From assembly GCA_024114885.1 (NCBI GenBank), contig CP099418.1, positions 1,984,001 to 2,048,000 on the forward strand: a DNA stretch of 64,000 nucleotides. Direction: 5' to 3'. Position 1 is the stretch's first letter. Each line of letters opens with the position of its first letter. The notes below the pieces were generated by a model. It saw only the letters and a program-made list of their open reading frames with translations. It did not search any database and was not told the DNA's origin. Positions 52,155-62,572 of this stretch are shown piece after piece. Both the position numbers and the translations under genes were made by a program. Source of the DNA: Septoria linicola. Its lineage: Eukaryota; Ascomycota; Dothideomycetes; Mycosphaerellales; Mycosphaerellaceae.

Positions 52155-54056
52155 CTATGCTGCGGCTTCGATCTCCATCATTCTCTCAACCGCAGTGTCG
52201 ACGTCGATCCCCACACCATACTGCTCTATGGCGTCTTGGGCCTTCGGTACACCGATCAAGGCTATCGAGCGAGGCACCACCACATCCGATATTTCGAAGC
52301 AACCAAATGCGACGAGTTTCTTCAGAGCCGGGCAGCTTCTGAAGATGCCCGCGATGACAGTATTGTCAACACGGTTGCAGAAACTGACATTGATGTACTC
52401 AAGCGCAGGATAGTTCTGACTGCCATTGAAGACGTCCATGAACGAAGTCAGCCCGATGTGTCGACAAGAAGCGACATCGACGTGTTTGAGGTGCGATCCA
52501 GAATGCGCCATGAGTGCTTTGAAGCCCCCGGACGCCAGGCCAATTGCTGCTTCAGGACCGTCGGAATTGTTGTTGTCGACATCTCGTGTACTGTTGAAGT
52601 CGACGAATGCCAGGGGTGTGTTGGACCAGTTTGTGAACAGTGACTCGTAGCCTTCGTCTGAGGCCATGTCGTTTTCGGAGATCCTCAATTTGGACAGTTG
52701 GCGACAATTGTCATGTACAGCCTGCAAGACCTTGTCATCCAGATCGTAAAACTTCTCGAGGGACAATGTCTGAAGCTGTGGCCCACGCCTTTGCACGAGA
52801 TCGAGAAGCACACTGGCCTCGACTTCTTGGTTCATCATGAGAGAGAGGTGCTCAAGGCCAGAAATCTCTGCAGTTGCTCTCACGGCATCTGGACCAATGC
52901 GTCGGCAGAGCTTCAGCTTCAGCCTCTTGAGGTTCGGGCAATATTTGACCAAATCCAAGACAGCCAGGTCGTCGAAAGCCGCATCGAGCCACTTGAGCAT
53001 GACTGCTTCCAGCTTCCCGCCCATTTCGCGGAACAACCGATGCCACATGCCATCCGAGACGAGATTTGCAGCGTACAATTGCAAATGCTTCAGGTCCCCG
53101 CATCGCTCCAGCATGTAGTCTATCGCTTTGTCTTTGAGCTGACAAGCATTGCCCAGAACCAGCTTCTCCATGTGAGGCACCATTGCAAAGACTTGCTGGT
53201 AGTCCTCTTCTTCGAGATAAGCCGCATCATGCAGTATGACCGCGTCCAGATCAGGCCTCAGGAATAGAGGGAGTGCCTTCGGCTTGAGCACTCGTTTCTT
53301 TGAAAAGATCTGACTGATGCGTTCCAAGAGCGGCTGAGGCATGTGTCCAAGGTCGTTGACATCCTCGTGGTGTTCGACCGCCTTGGCAATGCACAGTTCC
53401 TGAAGCGTCTTTGCGCCTCCAATGGCATGCCCATCGAGTCGATCACTCTCTATCTTCCTTCGCTTCTTACCTGCAGCTTTTGGTGCGGTAGCTTTCTTCT
53501 CTGCCTTGAGGTCTTTCGCGAGCTCTTTACCGCAGGGTGTGCAAAGTAGCCCCCCGTCGGGCCCTTCCTTGCTGTATGGCGTTACGGTGAACCGCTTGCT
53601 ACAGACGTCGCAGTGTTCGAACTGTCCAGGTGCTGGCCGCGACTTCTTATACATGTCCTTAGCAAAATCGGCATCGAAGTCACTGTCATCGTCCTCATCC
53701 GAATGATCCTTCTTCTTACTATGTTTCTTGGCCTTCTTCGATGCAGACGCTTTTGCTTTCTTGGTCTTCTCTTTGGCATCGGCGGCCACTCTCTTGCGCT
53801 TCTTCGACTTTTCGACCTTCTCGGCCTCTTCTGCCGCTTCTGCCGCCGCAGCTGCTGCTATAGCCTCATCATCACCACTGGTGGGAGTAGGAGCATTCGA
53901 GGCCGCCTCTTGAGCCAGGTCCTGCTCCTGTTGTCGTCGTCGGCGTTCGAAGTCATCGCGAATCTGCTGTGCGGAGATGTTATTGGCGGCCAGGTAATCT
54001 GTCAAGGCAGAGTTTGGCCCTCGTATGGCACGGCCAGTGCTACGTCTGCCCGACAT
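52155..54056 (-). CDS. RAD7: DNA repair protein Rad7 (nucleotide excision repair LRR protein)
   Basis: A single exon of 633 aa. The N-terminus MSGRRSTGRAIRGPNSALTDYL followed by a helical, Lys/Asp/Glu-rich region (about 80-140) is typical of Rad7. A CxxC...CxxC zinc-ribbon-like cluster sits at Cys149, 152, 172 and 175. Leucine-rich repeats with the C-x-x-I/L-x-D-x spacing occupy about 330-600 (CPNLKRLKLKLCRRIGPDAV, YPALEYINVSFCNRVD). Rad7 works with Rad16 in global-genome repair, sensing UV lesions in non-transcribed chromatin, and forms an Elc1-Cul3 ubiquitin ligase in yeast. The next gene upstream on the same strand is separated by only 207 bp. Confidence 0.93.
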   Translation of the reverse strand: MSGRRSTGRAIRGPNSALTDYLAANNISAQQIRDDFERRRRQQEQDLAQEAASNAPTPTSGDDEAIAAAAAAEAAEEAEKVEKSKKRKRVAADAKEKTKKAKASASKKAKKHSKKKDHSDEDDDSDFDADFAKDMYKKSRPAPGQFEHCDVCSKRFTVTPYSKEGPDGGLLCTPCGKELAKDLKAEKKATAPKAAGKKRRKIESDRLDGHAIGGAKTLQELCIAKAVEHHEDVNDLGHMPQPLLERISQIFSKKRVLKPKALPLFLRPDLDAVILHDAAYLEEEDYQQVFAMVPHMEKLVLGNACQLKDKAIDYMLERCGDLKHLQLYAANLVSDGMWHRLFREMGGKLEAVMLKWLDAAFDDLAVLDLVKYCPNLKRLKLKLCRRIGPDAVRATAEISGLEHLSLMMNQEVEASVLLDLVQRRGPQLQTLSLEKFYDLDDKVLQAVHDNCRQLSKLRISENDMASDEGYESLFTNWSNTPLAFVDFNSTRDVDNNNSDGPEAAIGLASGGFKALMAHSGSHLKHVDVASCRHIGLTSFMDVFNGSQNYPALEYINVSFCNRVDNTVIAGIFRSCPALKKLVAFGCFEISDVVVPRSIALIGVPKAQDAIEQYGVGIDVDTAVERMMEIEAAA

Positions 54057-54263
54057 GTTGTCGACAGAATGTGCGATTGCAATGTGTGGAGGTGGAGTAC
54101 CAAGGTTGCAGGAAGGAGTTCAAAGTTAGGCCGTCGCCACTCATCAGGGTCTCAAAACGCGAGGCAAGGAAGTCGCGTTAAGTGTCACGCGGTATCACGT
54201 GCGTCAATTCATTCACCTGTTCCAAGACAACTTGTTGGTGAATGGCATGTGATGATAATTAAG

Positions 54264-55775
54264 CTAGTCCTCCAGATTGACAGCCTTCCTACGACCCCAA
54301 ACTTCATCGGCATCCTGCTTTCCCTTGGTTTCTGGTACATACCAAGAGATAAACAATCCAAACGCCAACGCGAAAGCAGCGAAAATGAAGTACACCTGCC
54401 CTTTGCCCATGCTGTCGTTGACCAGCGGGAAGAATTGAGCCACCACAAAAGTAGCAATCCAATTTGCCGCAAGTGCCCAACTCTGCACAGCACCAACATC
54501 CTCTGAGCTGACCAGCTCCGACGCCAAGATGAATGGGATGGGACCCAGTCCAAGGCCGAAAGATGCTACGAAGAGGATCACCGCTACTGCGCTGAGCACC
54601 TTGATCGTATGCATCATGCCGATGGCTAACAGAACTGAATTGAGACCCATACCAGTGATTGATAGAAGGAGAGTGCGTTTTCGGCCCCATTTGTCTGCGA
54701 GTGGTGCGCATGATGTCGTGATCACGATGTTGACTGCCGCAACGACAACGTTGAGAATGGCAGAGTTGGCGGCAAGCAGGTCCGAAAGAAGGCCGACCCC
54801 ATACATGACGATGCTGTTGATGCCGGTAAATTGCTGGGCAACCATGATTGCGATAACTGCAATGACTGCAGGTCGAGTGTCCGCATGCTTGCTGACCCCG
54901 AAGAAGCCCAAGGTCTGCTTGGTAGTCCTGGCTCCGCTCTGGCCGCTCTCTTCGTTCGCCAGTAGCGTGACCTGTTCATCGTCTTCATGTCGCTCGTCTG
55001 TGCCACCAATAGCTGCAATCTCTTCTTCTATGTCTGCTTCAGGCGACCGCAGTCTGCGAAGCACGGCCTTGGCTTGGGAAGCCTTCCCGATATCTGCCAG
55101 ATATTTAGGGGATTCTTGTCCGCCCAGTAACAGGCCTACCATCTGCACAAGCGCAATCACTCCTCCAATTCCCAGTATGACTCGCCATAGCTGACCTTTA
55201 CTCATGAACAAACCAAGCGCCTGCGTGATCAGGATACCGCAGTTGGTCAAGATTTGCGTGAAGGCCCCGAAGAAGCCTCTCTTGCTTGGTGGAGAGATTT
55301 CACTAATGTAGATCGGCACGACAACAGTTGCTCCACCTGCTCCGATTCCTGCTACTAAGCGCCCGAATGCCATGACAGCTATATTCGGAGCTGCTGCTTC
55401 AAACACTGGTCCGACAACCGCAAAAGCGCTGAGCCAAATCATCGTCTTGAGACGGCCATGGGTGGCCGTGACAGGACCTGCTGACAGCGCGCCGATTAGG
55501 CCGCCGAGGGTGAAGAAGGATGATACAAGGCCGAATTGGGTTGGGTTCATAGGTATGCATTGCGGCAGAGGCGTGCTTGCCGTCGACGTCTCGGTATTGG
55601 TAAAGGCATGCTTGATGCGTTCCATGGCAGATATCCCGCCGTGATCCTTCACACACGTAATGACATCTTGGGGTGCGTTGAGTTCGGCGAGATGATAGCC
55701 AAAAAGCAGCGGTCCTAGAGTGGCAGTCAAGAGAACATAGACGAAGTAGAGCGAGAGCTCAGAGTAGAGTGCCAT
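54264..55775 (-). CDS. MFS sugar transporter (facilitated-glucose-transporter type, YBR241C/Vps73-like)
   Basis: A single exon of 503 aa with about 12 membrane segments. Sugar-porter signatures are present: GRLVAGIGAGGATVVVPIYI then SEISPPSKRG between TM4 and TM5, QQFTGINSIVMY in TM7, DKWGRKRTLL between TM8 and TM9, and the C-terminal PETKGK. The first helix LYFVYVLLTATLGPLLFGYH with AELNAPQ matches the GLUT-like subgroup that includes yeast YBR241C and Vps73, which is vacuolar. Residues about 30-75 are an extended, acidic/Thr-rich lumenal loop. The central cytosolic loop has an acidic region (ERHEDDEQ) suited to trafficking control. Substrate probably a hexose; location is inferred. Confidence 0.9.
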   Translation of the reverse strand: MALYSELSLYFVYVLLTATLGPLLFGYHLAELNAPQDVITCVKDHGGISAMERIKHAFTNTETSTASTPLPQCIPMNPTQFGLVSSFFTLGGLIGALSAGPVTATHGRLKTMIWLSAFAVVGPVFEAAAPNIAVMAFGRLVAGIGAGGATVVVPIYISEISPPSKRGFFGAFTQILTNCGILITQALGLFMSKGQLWRVILGIGGVIALVQMVGLLLGGQESPKYLADIGKASQAKAVLRRLRSPEADIEEEIAAIGGTDERHEDDEQVTLLANEESGQSGARTTKQTLGFFGVSKHADTRPAVIAVIAIMVAQQFTGINSIVMYGVGLLSDLLAANSAILNVVVAAVNIVITTSCAPLADKWGRKRTLLLSITGMGLNSVLLAIGMMHTIKVLSAVAVILFVASFGLGLGPIPFILASELVSSEDVGAVQSWALAANWIATFVVAQFFPLVNDSMGKGQVYFIFAAFALAFGLFISWYVPETKGKQDADEVWGRRKAVNLED

Positions 55776-56354
55776 GGTTGTCGTGGGTCGAAGCTATCAC
55801 GACGCCGACAGTATGCTCAGGCACTGCCGCTTCATCGCCGGTTTGTGCGTTCTGGCAGCATGTGAACTTGCAGTCGCAAAATTGTAATCACATGCGCAGT
55901 GGTGAGGTTGGAGGATCAAGAGCGAGGACGAGGACGACGTTGTCGCAGCTCGGCTTGGCTAGAATATGGTGAAGCCAGCAAGCGACGCTGATCATCGGCA
56001 CCTTGAAACTCCCCACGACAATGGCAGCAGCACTTCACATCTTCATGTCCCACATAGATTGTAGTCGATAAATTGCCTCAGTCTTCGTCAAGAACAGAGA
56101 TTCTGATTGATCACTCCATGCTTGCATCTTCTATGAGATTAAACCCCCCAATTCTTGGCCAGTACAGTCTCTGGAAGACTTCATCAGGCAGCTATCAACA
56201 TCAGGCTAGTGGAGCTCCATTGCACACCGGCGCAGGTTGCAAGACGGTCCGAAAGACCGCTCACCTCACTAAAGTGACGGCCTGCGTCACTTTTGCCAGA
56301 CCTGCGTGTTCGCTAAGGCGCTTTTACGAGCAAGAAAGTTGGTAGCTTGTGAGA
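55776..56354. promoter_or_regulatory. divergent promoter, MFS transporter / SSN3
   Basis: Head-to-head spacing of 579 bp. No defined element is recognised; around 56240-56310 there are repeated AAGACCG/CACTT-like words of unknown meaning. Confidence 0.35.
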
Positions 56355-57954
56355 ATGAATTCGAATCCGCCAACCGCCGGAGGAGGTCCAGCAGCGCCTG
56401 CTCCCCTACCTTCTGCACCACCGAGCATTGGGCCGATGCAAACGCAGAGTTTCAAACGGAATGCGCAGGCCGCATTCGATGGTAAGTGCTTTTGCTTGTA
56501 GTATGTCGTACGAAAGACCCATATTCTTCCACCATCGTCGTTCATATTTAGTTCCCACCATCTGTCGAGCGAATGGGTCCCTACGAAATGCTTCGCTGAT
56601 GGGAAGCATCTTGGGTGTCAACTGTATGGAATCCTCTTGTGGCCCAAAGGATATGCGCATGTGCTTATGTGAAGTAGAAGCAGACACTCCTCCTCTGGTC
56701 AGGATGAACACGACGCCTTATGCCCCGCAGAGGCATATCAACGACAACTACGATATCGTTGGGTTCATCAGCAGCGGGACATATGGGCGAGTGTACAAGG
56801 CTGTAGCCAAACGAGGCGTGCAACCGGCCAATCCAGCAAAACATCCCGATGGCAGACCAATCGAAGCCTTTGCAATCAAGAAGTTCAAGCCAGACAAGGA
56901 AGGCGAGCTGCAGTACACCGGTATCTCTCAGTCCGCGATCCGAGAAATGGCGCTGTGCACGGAGTTGAGCCATCCTGCACTCATTCACCTCGTCGAAATT
57001 ATCTTGGAGGCGAAATGCATATTCATGGTTTTCGAGTATGCCGAGCATGACCTGCTGCAAATCATCCATCACCACAGCCTGCTTCCCCGAACACCTCTTC
57101 CAGCATCAACACTACGGTCCTGTATGTATCAGATATTCTCTGGTCTGCTGTACCTTCACCAAAACTGGGTGATCCACCGCGATTTAAAGCCTGCCAATAT
57201 CATGGTTACCTCGTCCGGTGCCATCAAGATTGGCGATCTCGGACTGGCTCGCTTGTTCTGGAAACCCCTTCACGCATTGTTCTCTGGCGATAAAGTGGTT
57301 GTGACTATCTGGTACCGCGCACCAGAACTACTTCTCGGCAGCCGACACTACACACCCGCCATTGATCTGTGGGCAGTTGGTTGCATCTTTGCAGAGCTAC
57401 TCAGCCTGCGACCCATATTCAAAGGTGAAGAGGCCAAGCAAGACTCCAAGAAGGCCGTGCCATTTCAACGAAATCAGATGGGCAAGATAGGCGAGATTCT
57501 GGGCCTTCCCAAGAAGACCGAATGGCCTTTGCTTGCATCTATGCCCGAGTACCCCAATCTCTCGAGTGTCAGTATGCACAGCCCGGGAGTCAACAGACCG
57601 CTCGGGCTTGAGAAGTGGTATCGTAATACGCTACAAAACAATCACTATGGCGGCACTTCTGGGGCCCCGGCTCCAGATGACAGCGCCCTCGATCTGCTCA
57701 AACGGCTACTGGAATATGATCCGCTCAAACGTCTTACAGCGGAGCAAGCACTGAAACACCCTTACTTCACTGGAGGGTCTAAGCTCCCATCTTCGAATTG
57801 CTTCGAGGGATTGGATACTAAGTATCCTCCTCGGAAAGTCAGCACTGAGCACGAAATTGGTGGCACGAGCAGTCTGCCAGGGACGAAGAGGGCAGCCACT
57901 GGGATCGATGATCGCTTGGGAGCTCCGGTACAGAAGAAGCTACGAGATGGCTGA
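56355..57954 (+). CDS. SSN3: Cyclin-dependent kinase Ssn3/Srb10 (CDK8), Mediator kinase module
   Basis: Exon 1 (56355-56481) encodes MNSNPPTAGG...KRNAQAAFD; exon 2 (56684-57954) continues as DTPPLVRMNT, giving 465 aa. The kinase domain shows GFISSGTYGRVYKA, catalytic Lys in AIKKFK, the CDK8-type helix YTGISQSAIREMALCTEL, HRDLKPANIM, DLGLAR and WYRAPELLLGSRHYTPAIDLW. EEAKQDSKKAVPFQRNQMGKI is a Ssn3-specific insert. The kinase phosphorylates the Pol II CTD and transcription factors in the nucleus with cyclin C, Med12 and Med13. The 202-nt intron uses donor GTAAGT; a 70-nt alternative with acceptor at 56551 keeps the frame and adds 44 codons of Cys-rich sequence, so the first junction is uncertain. 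Confidence 0.93.
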
Positions 57955-58509
57955 ATGCGAGCGTGGATCCTGTGGTCGCTTCCACGGGTTTCATTCATGC
58001 ACGACTAGGTACGCTGCAGAGAGAGCAGCTTCGAACAGGCTGTGGTCGTGGTATGGTGCACAGTGCTCGATTCATCTCCGATGCGCAGGCCAAGGTCGCC
58101 AACCTTCTGCAGCATACATTGAGGCAGACGAAGGAGGCACGTCGTTCAAAAGCCAAACCACTACACATGTCAAGTGAAGATATTGGGTTGGCAGGCCAAA
58201 GGTGAACGACGCCGGAGGACATGCATCGTGGATAGATCGAAGTCATGAGCGTTAGTTAGTTGTTGGACGAACTGGCAGGATTCAGCAAGGATGGAACGAT
58301 AATGTGCTACGGTCAGGAAGGACAGTCAAGACAAAAGCACAGGAAGCATGTGGTAGACTACTCAGACATGCAAGATGCACTGTCGTGGTCATAGATTGTC
58401 AAAGTATATACATTAAACTTTCTGGGTCATGCTTGGGGTATTTCCTCCACATCTTCCTTCTTCCACACATCTTGATTTGTCGGCCGTGTGATTGTTGTTG
58501 TCGAGTCAT
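57955..58509. other. intergenic region between convergent genes
   Basis: The 3' flanks of SSN3 and the GPI-protein gene. No gene is recognised. Confidence 0.4.
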
Positions 58510-59502
58510 TTACAGGGCAATGACAGCAGCCATGGCGCCGAGAACGACGGAGGAGAGGACTGGGAGGAGCGAGCCAGCGGCACCGGTGCTCTGGGCTGGC
58601 ATGCTCTCGGTGGCGGAAGGCGAGCCAGATGAGCCGGAGGCACTGCCGCTTGGCATGGAAGAGCCGGTGGCGGAGGCAGTGGCAGTAGCTGGCTCCTCGA
58701 CCATGTCGTAGGCGTCGCAGGTGGCAGAGGCAGTGGCGATTGGGCAGTCAGAGGCAATGCAGATAGCCTGGAGCTCAGCAGAGGCAGTTGGTGGGATGGC
58801 AGCTGGTGGGGCGCAGCGGTAGCCGAAGGCGTTGGTCAGAGCAGTGCCAACAGTAGTGACATCCTCGTCAGTGACACCGAACGACTTGGCAGCGAGGCCA
58901 ACCTGGGTGATGAAGTAACCGACCTCAGCGTTGCTGAGACCCATGTACTTGTGGACGGAGTACTGGGAAACATCACCCTGGTACTGCATGGTGGTGTTGG
59001 CGAACTGGGAGCAGCCCAGAAGAACACCGAAGTATTGGTAGAGGTGAGTGAGGAGGCGGCTATAGCGATATGGTCAGCGATGTGATTTGCGCGCATGAGA
59101 GTGTTCGGTGTCGACTTACTATTGTGCCGAATCGGTGCCGTTCGCTGGCTTGTTCATCATGAGTGGTGCAGCACCACCGTCGTCAAGGAAGTTGACGGAG
59201 CGTGGCATGCCGCCAGCGTTCGTGGAAACGAGGTCTCCGTTGAAGTATGGCAGGAGGTTGACACCCTCGAATTCACCAGTACCTGGTGCAAGGATACCTG
59301 GCACAGCAACCAGAGAGCCTGGGTTGGATGTGTAGTTACCAATGACGGCGGTGTTGACGACCAGAGTCAGGACAGTCTCCTGGTTCGTGGCGTTGTTCTC
59401 CATCAGGAGAGCAGTGGTGTACTTGTCACAGATGGACATGTCAGCCTGTGCGGAGACAGATGCAGCGGCACCAAGGCCGAGAGCGACAGTGGAGGACTTC
59501 AT
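58510..59502 (-). CDS. secreted GPI-anchored protein, truncated-globin-like domain (proposed)
   Basis: Exons 59502-59120 and 59059-58510 (60-nt intron, GTAAGT donor, GCTATAG acceptor) give 310 aa. MKSSTVALGLGAAASVSA is a signal peptide and the last ~22 residues (LLPVLSSVVLGAMAAVIAL) a GPI-type tail after a Ser/Ala/Gly-rich stretch. The conserved middle (about 22-210) belongs, from memory, to an uncharacterised fungal secreted family: NFLDDGGAAPL, LLTHLYQYFGVLLGC, then YQGDVSQYSVHKYM followed by LSNAEVGYFITQVGLAAKSF and GV. This pattern is reminiscent of group I truncated haemoglobins, with His164 at the place of the proximal His. That resemblance is my inference by eye. N-glycosylation sequons are present (NATN, NYTS, NGTD, NTTM). 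Confidence 0.82.
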
Positions 59503-61144
59503 GATGGACGGAGTGAGTCTGGCTGTGAGGTCTTGTCGAGTGAAGGTATTGTATTGAGATGGAGAGTACGAAAGGGACAAAGCAGGGAACAGCGGCGGCA
59601 GAGCGAGACTACATGTAGTGCCATGAGGCTGTTAGGGACTTTTAGTCAGGAACATTCCTCAATCTTGAGTGGTGCAGCGCCTTTCCCCTCCTAGCCTGCA
59701 TTCTGATCATCTATCACATCATTGGAAGATGACTTGGCACAGACTGGTTCTTTGGAAGCGTCGGTTCCTTGTCGCACTCGTGACAAAGGCCGTCTAGCCC
59801 GGAATGCTGGCGTTCCGTAGGCGGCACACGAGCAGCCGTGAGCTGGTCTGCATGGCACTGTAGCCAATCAGAAGCTGTTGATTACGGCTATGCGGTTGGC
59901 AGAAAAGACTCGATGAAACTCCTTCCTGAAGTGGTCGAGATATAAGCTTGAATTTAAGAACCGTGAGCTCGGCGAAAAGTTTGTTGTTGCTGCCCACCAA
60001 TAGTCGTGTTTCGGAATGTCAGCTGTTCACACTCCACCTTGTCGGATTGTCTGTGGAGATTGATCCTTTGGCCGTGCCCCCCTGCAGAGGTTGGTTTGAG
60101 CGCCCGATCACCATCTCAAAACGTCCACGTCAACGGCTTAATTGCTCATGCAGGCCGCGCGCCCTGGGATCAGTGTCTCCACGAATCCGCGCGAACGCAC
60201 TACAGACACGGCGACTCGATGAGCATATCTGCGGCACGCAGTCGCACGTAGCAGACAAAAAGATGCCTCATCGTGAGTCCCGACACTTTGTCGACACCCA
60301 CGTCCACATCCGCATATCCGTCTCGCAGGCTAGAGGGAAATCACTGTAGGCTGGAGGCTGATAGTAATCAGTGCCGGCTCTACATCGACATCTCCGTTGG
60401 GCATGATAAGCGAAAGAACTATCCGCGTAGCGCTCCCGTGTTTTTGTCAATAATGCGGAAAGCCACGGCGTCGCGAATCATTTGGCGCATGGCAACAAGC
60501 TGGCAAATAGCCTGAACGTGGTGAGGAGAGACGAGTCAAGCCTGTGTTTCGCGTTGCGGTATACAGAACTGGCTTTGATCTTCTGAGAGCCGCATCCTAG
60601 GGAACTCTTCGATGTGTATCGTTCAGCTTGCACAGCTGACAGCAAGTTCAGTCGAGATATGAAACATATCTCAGAGTGGAACTTGGGAGGATGCCAGACA
60701 ATTCCTCTTGAATTGCGCCAGTTGACCGTCCGCTCAGCGGTGTTCCACGAGCCAGGTCCACGACACACCTCGAGGCACCACTCCGTCATCAGGCGCCTCT
60801 CATCTTTTAGCTAGCACCACAGGCTAGACACGCTGCCTCTGCTGATGTCTAGAGACACGGTGTCGATGTGCTGCGCTGAGCTCCAGCTACCAACAATCTT
60901 GCAGCTCTCCAGTGCGCGAAACCGCCGTTGATTCAACCGCTGCTGCTGTTTCGCGTGGATTGCATCTATCACGATGCTGCCATCAGACCAACACGGACGT
61001 TGAGCGAGCGTCAGCCACTAGGCCCTTTCAGAGCACTCCGGAATAGTGATATAGACTGCGAGTAGCAGCATTGCAAGACGGACGAGATAGCCATCACCCG
61101 GATGAATCGTTGGTTGCCACTGATCAACCACCTTCATGAGATGC
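59503..61144. other. 1.6-kb gene-free region
   Basis: Contains the promoter of the GPI-protein gene on the left and the IMP4 3' flank on the right. Open frames (59948-60349, 60478-60789 and others) lack motifs; no tRNA-like A/B boxes were noticed. Confidence 0.4.
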
Positions 61145-62035
61145 TCACAGGTAATCCTTCTTCTTGCTTGTACGTGTGTACTGGTTCATGTGCCATTCAA
61201 CATCGCCCTCCTTGTTCTCTGCTGTTCCCTGCCTGATCTCGAACAAGCGCATGGTCATGCGTGGACCCACCTCGGCCAGCTCGACGCTCTGATAGCCCGT
61301 CTTGACGAACACGTGGTGTCTGACTTCGATGCTGTCTTCGATGTTCTTGAATGTCACCACTCTTGAGCCCAGCTTCGTCCCGCCTTCTCGCGGTGGGAAG
61401 AGGTGTTGTAAGATCTTGACTACACGCTTGCCTAGCTGCGTGGTAAATCCCTCGAAGATCAGGTGTGGGTAACTTTCGCTCACGGTGCCGCGAGAAGCAT
61501 TGGGTATGTCGTGGCGCAGCACCACGTTGTGCAAGCTGAAGGAAGCGGTGGGGCCATGGGGAAAATGCGAGACGGTGAGGGCAGTGGGCGTGCCACGGTG
61601 CTCGTGCAGGAGGATCATGTCGGAGAGGCCGTTGGCTTTGGCGCTGCCCACCAGATTGGGCAGGATGGTGTTTCCGCGATTCAGACGAATGCTGGTGGGG
61701 AGCAGGAGACGGATTTCCTTGGAGAACTGGCCGAGTCTGCTGCTGGGATCGCGCGAGGTGGTGACGAGCACACGAGGCTCGACGACGCCGGACAGGTAGC
61801 TGTATTCATCGTCGAGGTCGAGCTCGGCCTGGTTGGTGCGGTCGGCGCGTGATTCGTCGTACTGGTAGTCGCGGCGCAGCTCTTTGTCGTTGGCAATGCT
61901 GGCGTCCAGTGGCTTGCCCGACGCCAGCGACGACTTGAGCTTTGCGCGCTTTTCTGACATTTCGGCATCGCGCAGCGTCAGCGCTCGCCGGTAGAGGTAG
62001 TCGCGCCGCTGTCGTGCTTGCCGCCGGATCATCAT
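61145..62035 (-). CDS. IMP4: U3 snoRNP protein Imp4 (Brix domain)
   Basis: A single exon of 296 aa beginning MMIRRQARQRRDYLYRRAL, the typical Imp4 N-terminus. The Brix domain spans about 87-270: RVLVTTSRDPSSRLGQFSKE, LPTSIRLNRGN, DMILLHEHRGTPTALTVSHF, FPHGPTASFSLHNVVLRHDI, SYPHLIFEGFTTQLGKRV, and the end RLFEIRQGT. The C-terminus WHMNQYTRTSKKKDYL fits the family. Imp4 with Imp3 and Mpp10 holds U3 snoRNA to the pre-rRNA during small-subunit processome assembly in the nucleolus. It is divergent from UPF1; the (GAA)n-type tract upstream (about 62064-62098) is CTT-rich on the coding strand, a normal leader composition. Confidence 0.95.
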   Translation of the reverse strand: MMIRRQARQRRDYLYRRALTLRDAEMSEKRAKLKSSLASGKPLDASIANDKELRRDYQYDESRADRTNQAELDLDDEYSYLSGVVEPRVLVTTSRDPSSRLGQFSKEIRLLLPTSIRLNRGNTILPNLVGSAKANGLSDMILLHEHRGTPTALTVSHFPHGPTASFSLHNVVLRHDIPNASRGTVSESYPHLIFEGFTTQLGKRVVKILQHLFPPREGGTKLGSRVVTFKNIEDSIEVRHHVFVKTGYQSVELAEVGPRMTMRLFEIRQGTAENKEGDVEWHMNQYTRTSKKKDYL

Positions 62036-62572
62036 TGTACAGTTGACAGCAGCTGCTGTAGGATTGGAAGAAGCAGAAGAAGAAGAAGTCTAGAAGAAGT
62101 CGGTTGCCAGGAAATTCATAAATTCATCAAAATCTTACGCCATCGCAGCCAGCCAGCCAGCACCAAAAGCCAAAAGCCAGGGTCTGCCTCTAACTTAACG
62201 TTAGAGATTCGCGCCAAGTGATTGACGATCGGCGACTTTCCGCCCATCGCAAACTGCAGGCGTCTCTCTGTGTGTCTGTCTGTCTGTGTTGCTTGCTTCG
62301 CGTGCTTCTCTGTTTCTTGCTTATCAACCACACGAGGCTGTGCCTGTGTCCTTTGCCTGTGCCGACGAGGACCACGACAATCCTTCGCCCCCGAAATCCA
62401 CGCCGCTCCGCTCCACCCCATTCCCTCCTTCCGTCTTGCCTGAGCAACACACGCACACCCTGCGCGCTGCGGACTGTGGGGTGACCCGAACAATCCCTCT
62501 GGATTCTTTCCTTCCTTCTACCGCAACAACCACTCGCGCCAGACTGTGCGACGTTTTGCGCGAGCATCCGGC
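62036..62572. promoter_or_regulatory. divergent promoter, IMP4 / UPF1
   Basis: The 537-bp spacer is CT-rich toward UPF1 and GAA-rich toward IMP4. It carries an inverted repeat CTCTAAC-ttaac-GTTAGAG at 62188-62206 whose left arm includes AACTTAA, and a short TGTC microsatellite near 62268-62288. Confidence 0.5.
62188..62206. repeat. 7-bp inverted repeat with AACTTAA core
   Basis: CTCTAAC (62188-62194) and GTTAGAG (62200-62206) are perfect inverted arms around a 5-bp spacer, centred about 160 bp from the IMP4 ATG. The symmetry is typical of a dimeric factor site, but the factor is unknown. Confidence 0.6.

Noticed and set aside
56552..56683. Alternative SSN3 exon using the acceptor at 56551
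   Set aside because: It stays in frame but adds 44 Cys-rich residues with no resemblance to CDK8; joining to 56684 gives AAFDDTPPLVRM, which matches the family from memory. Kept only as an alternative.
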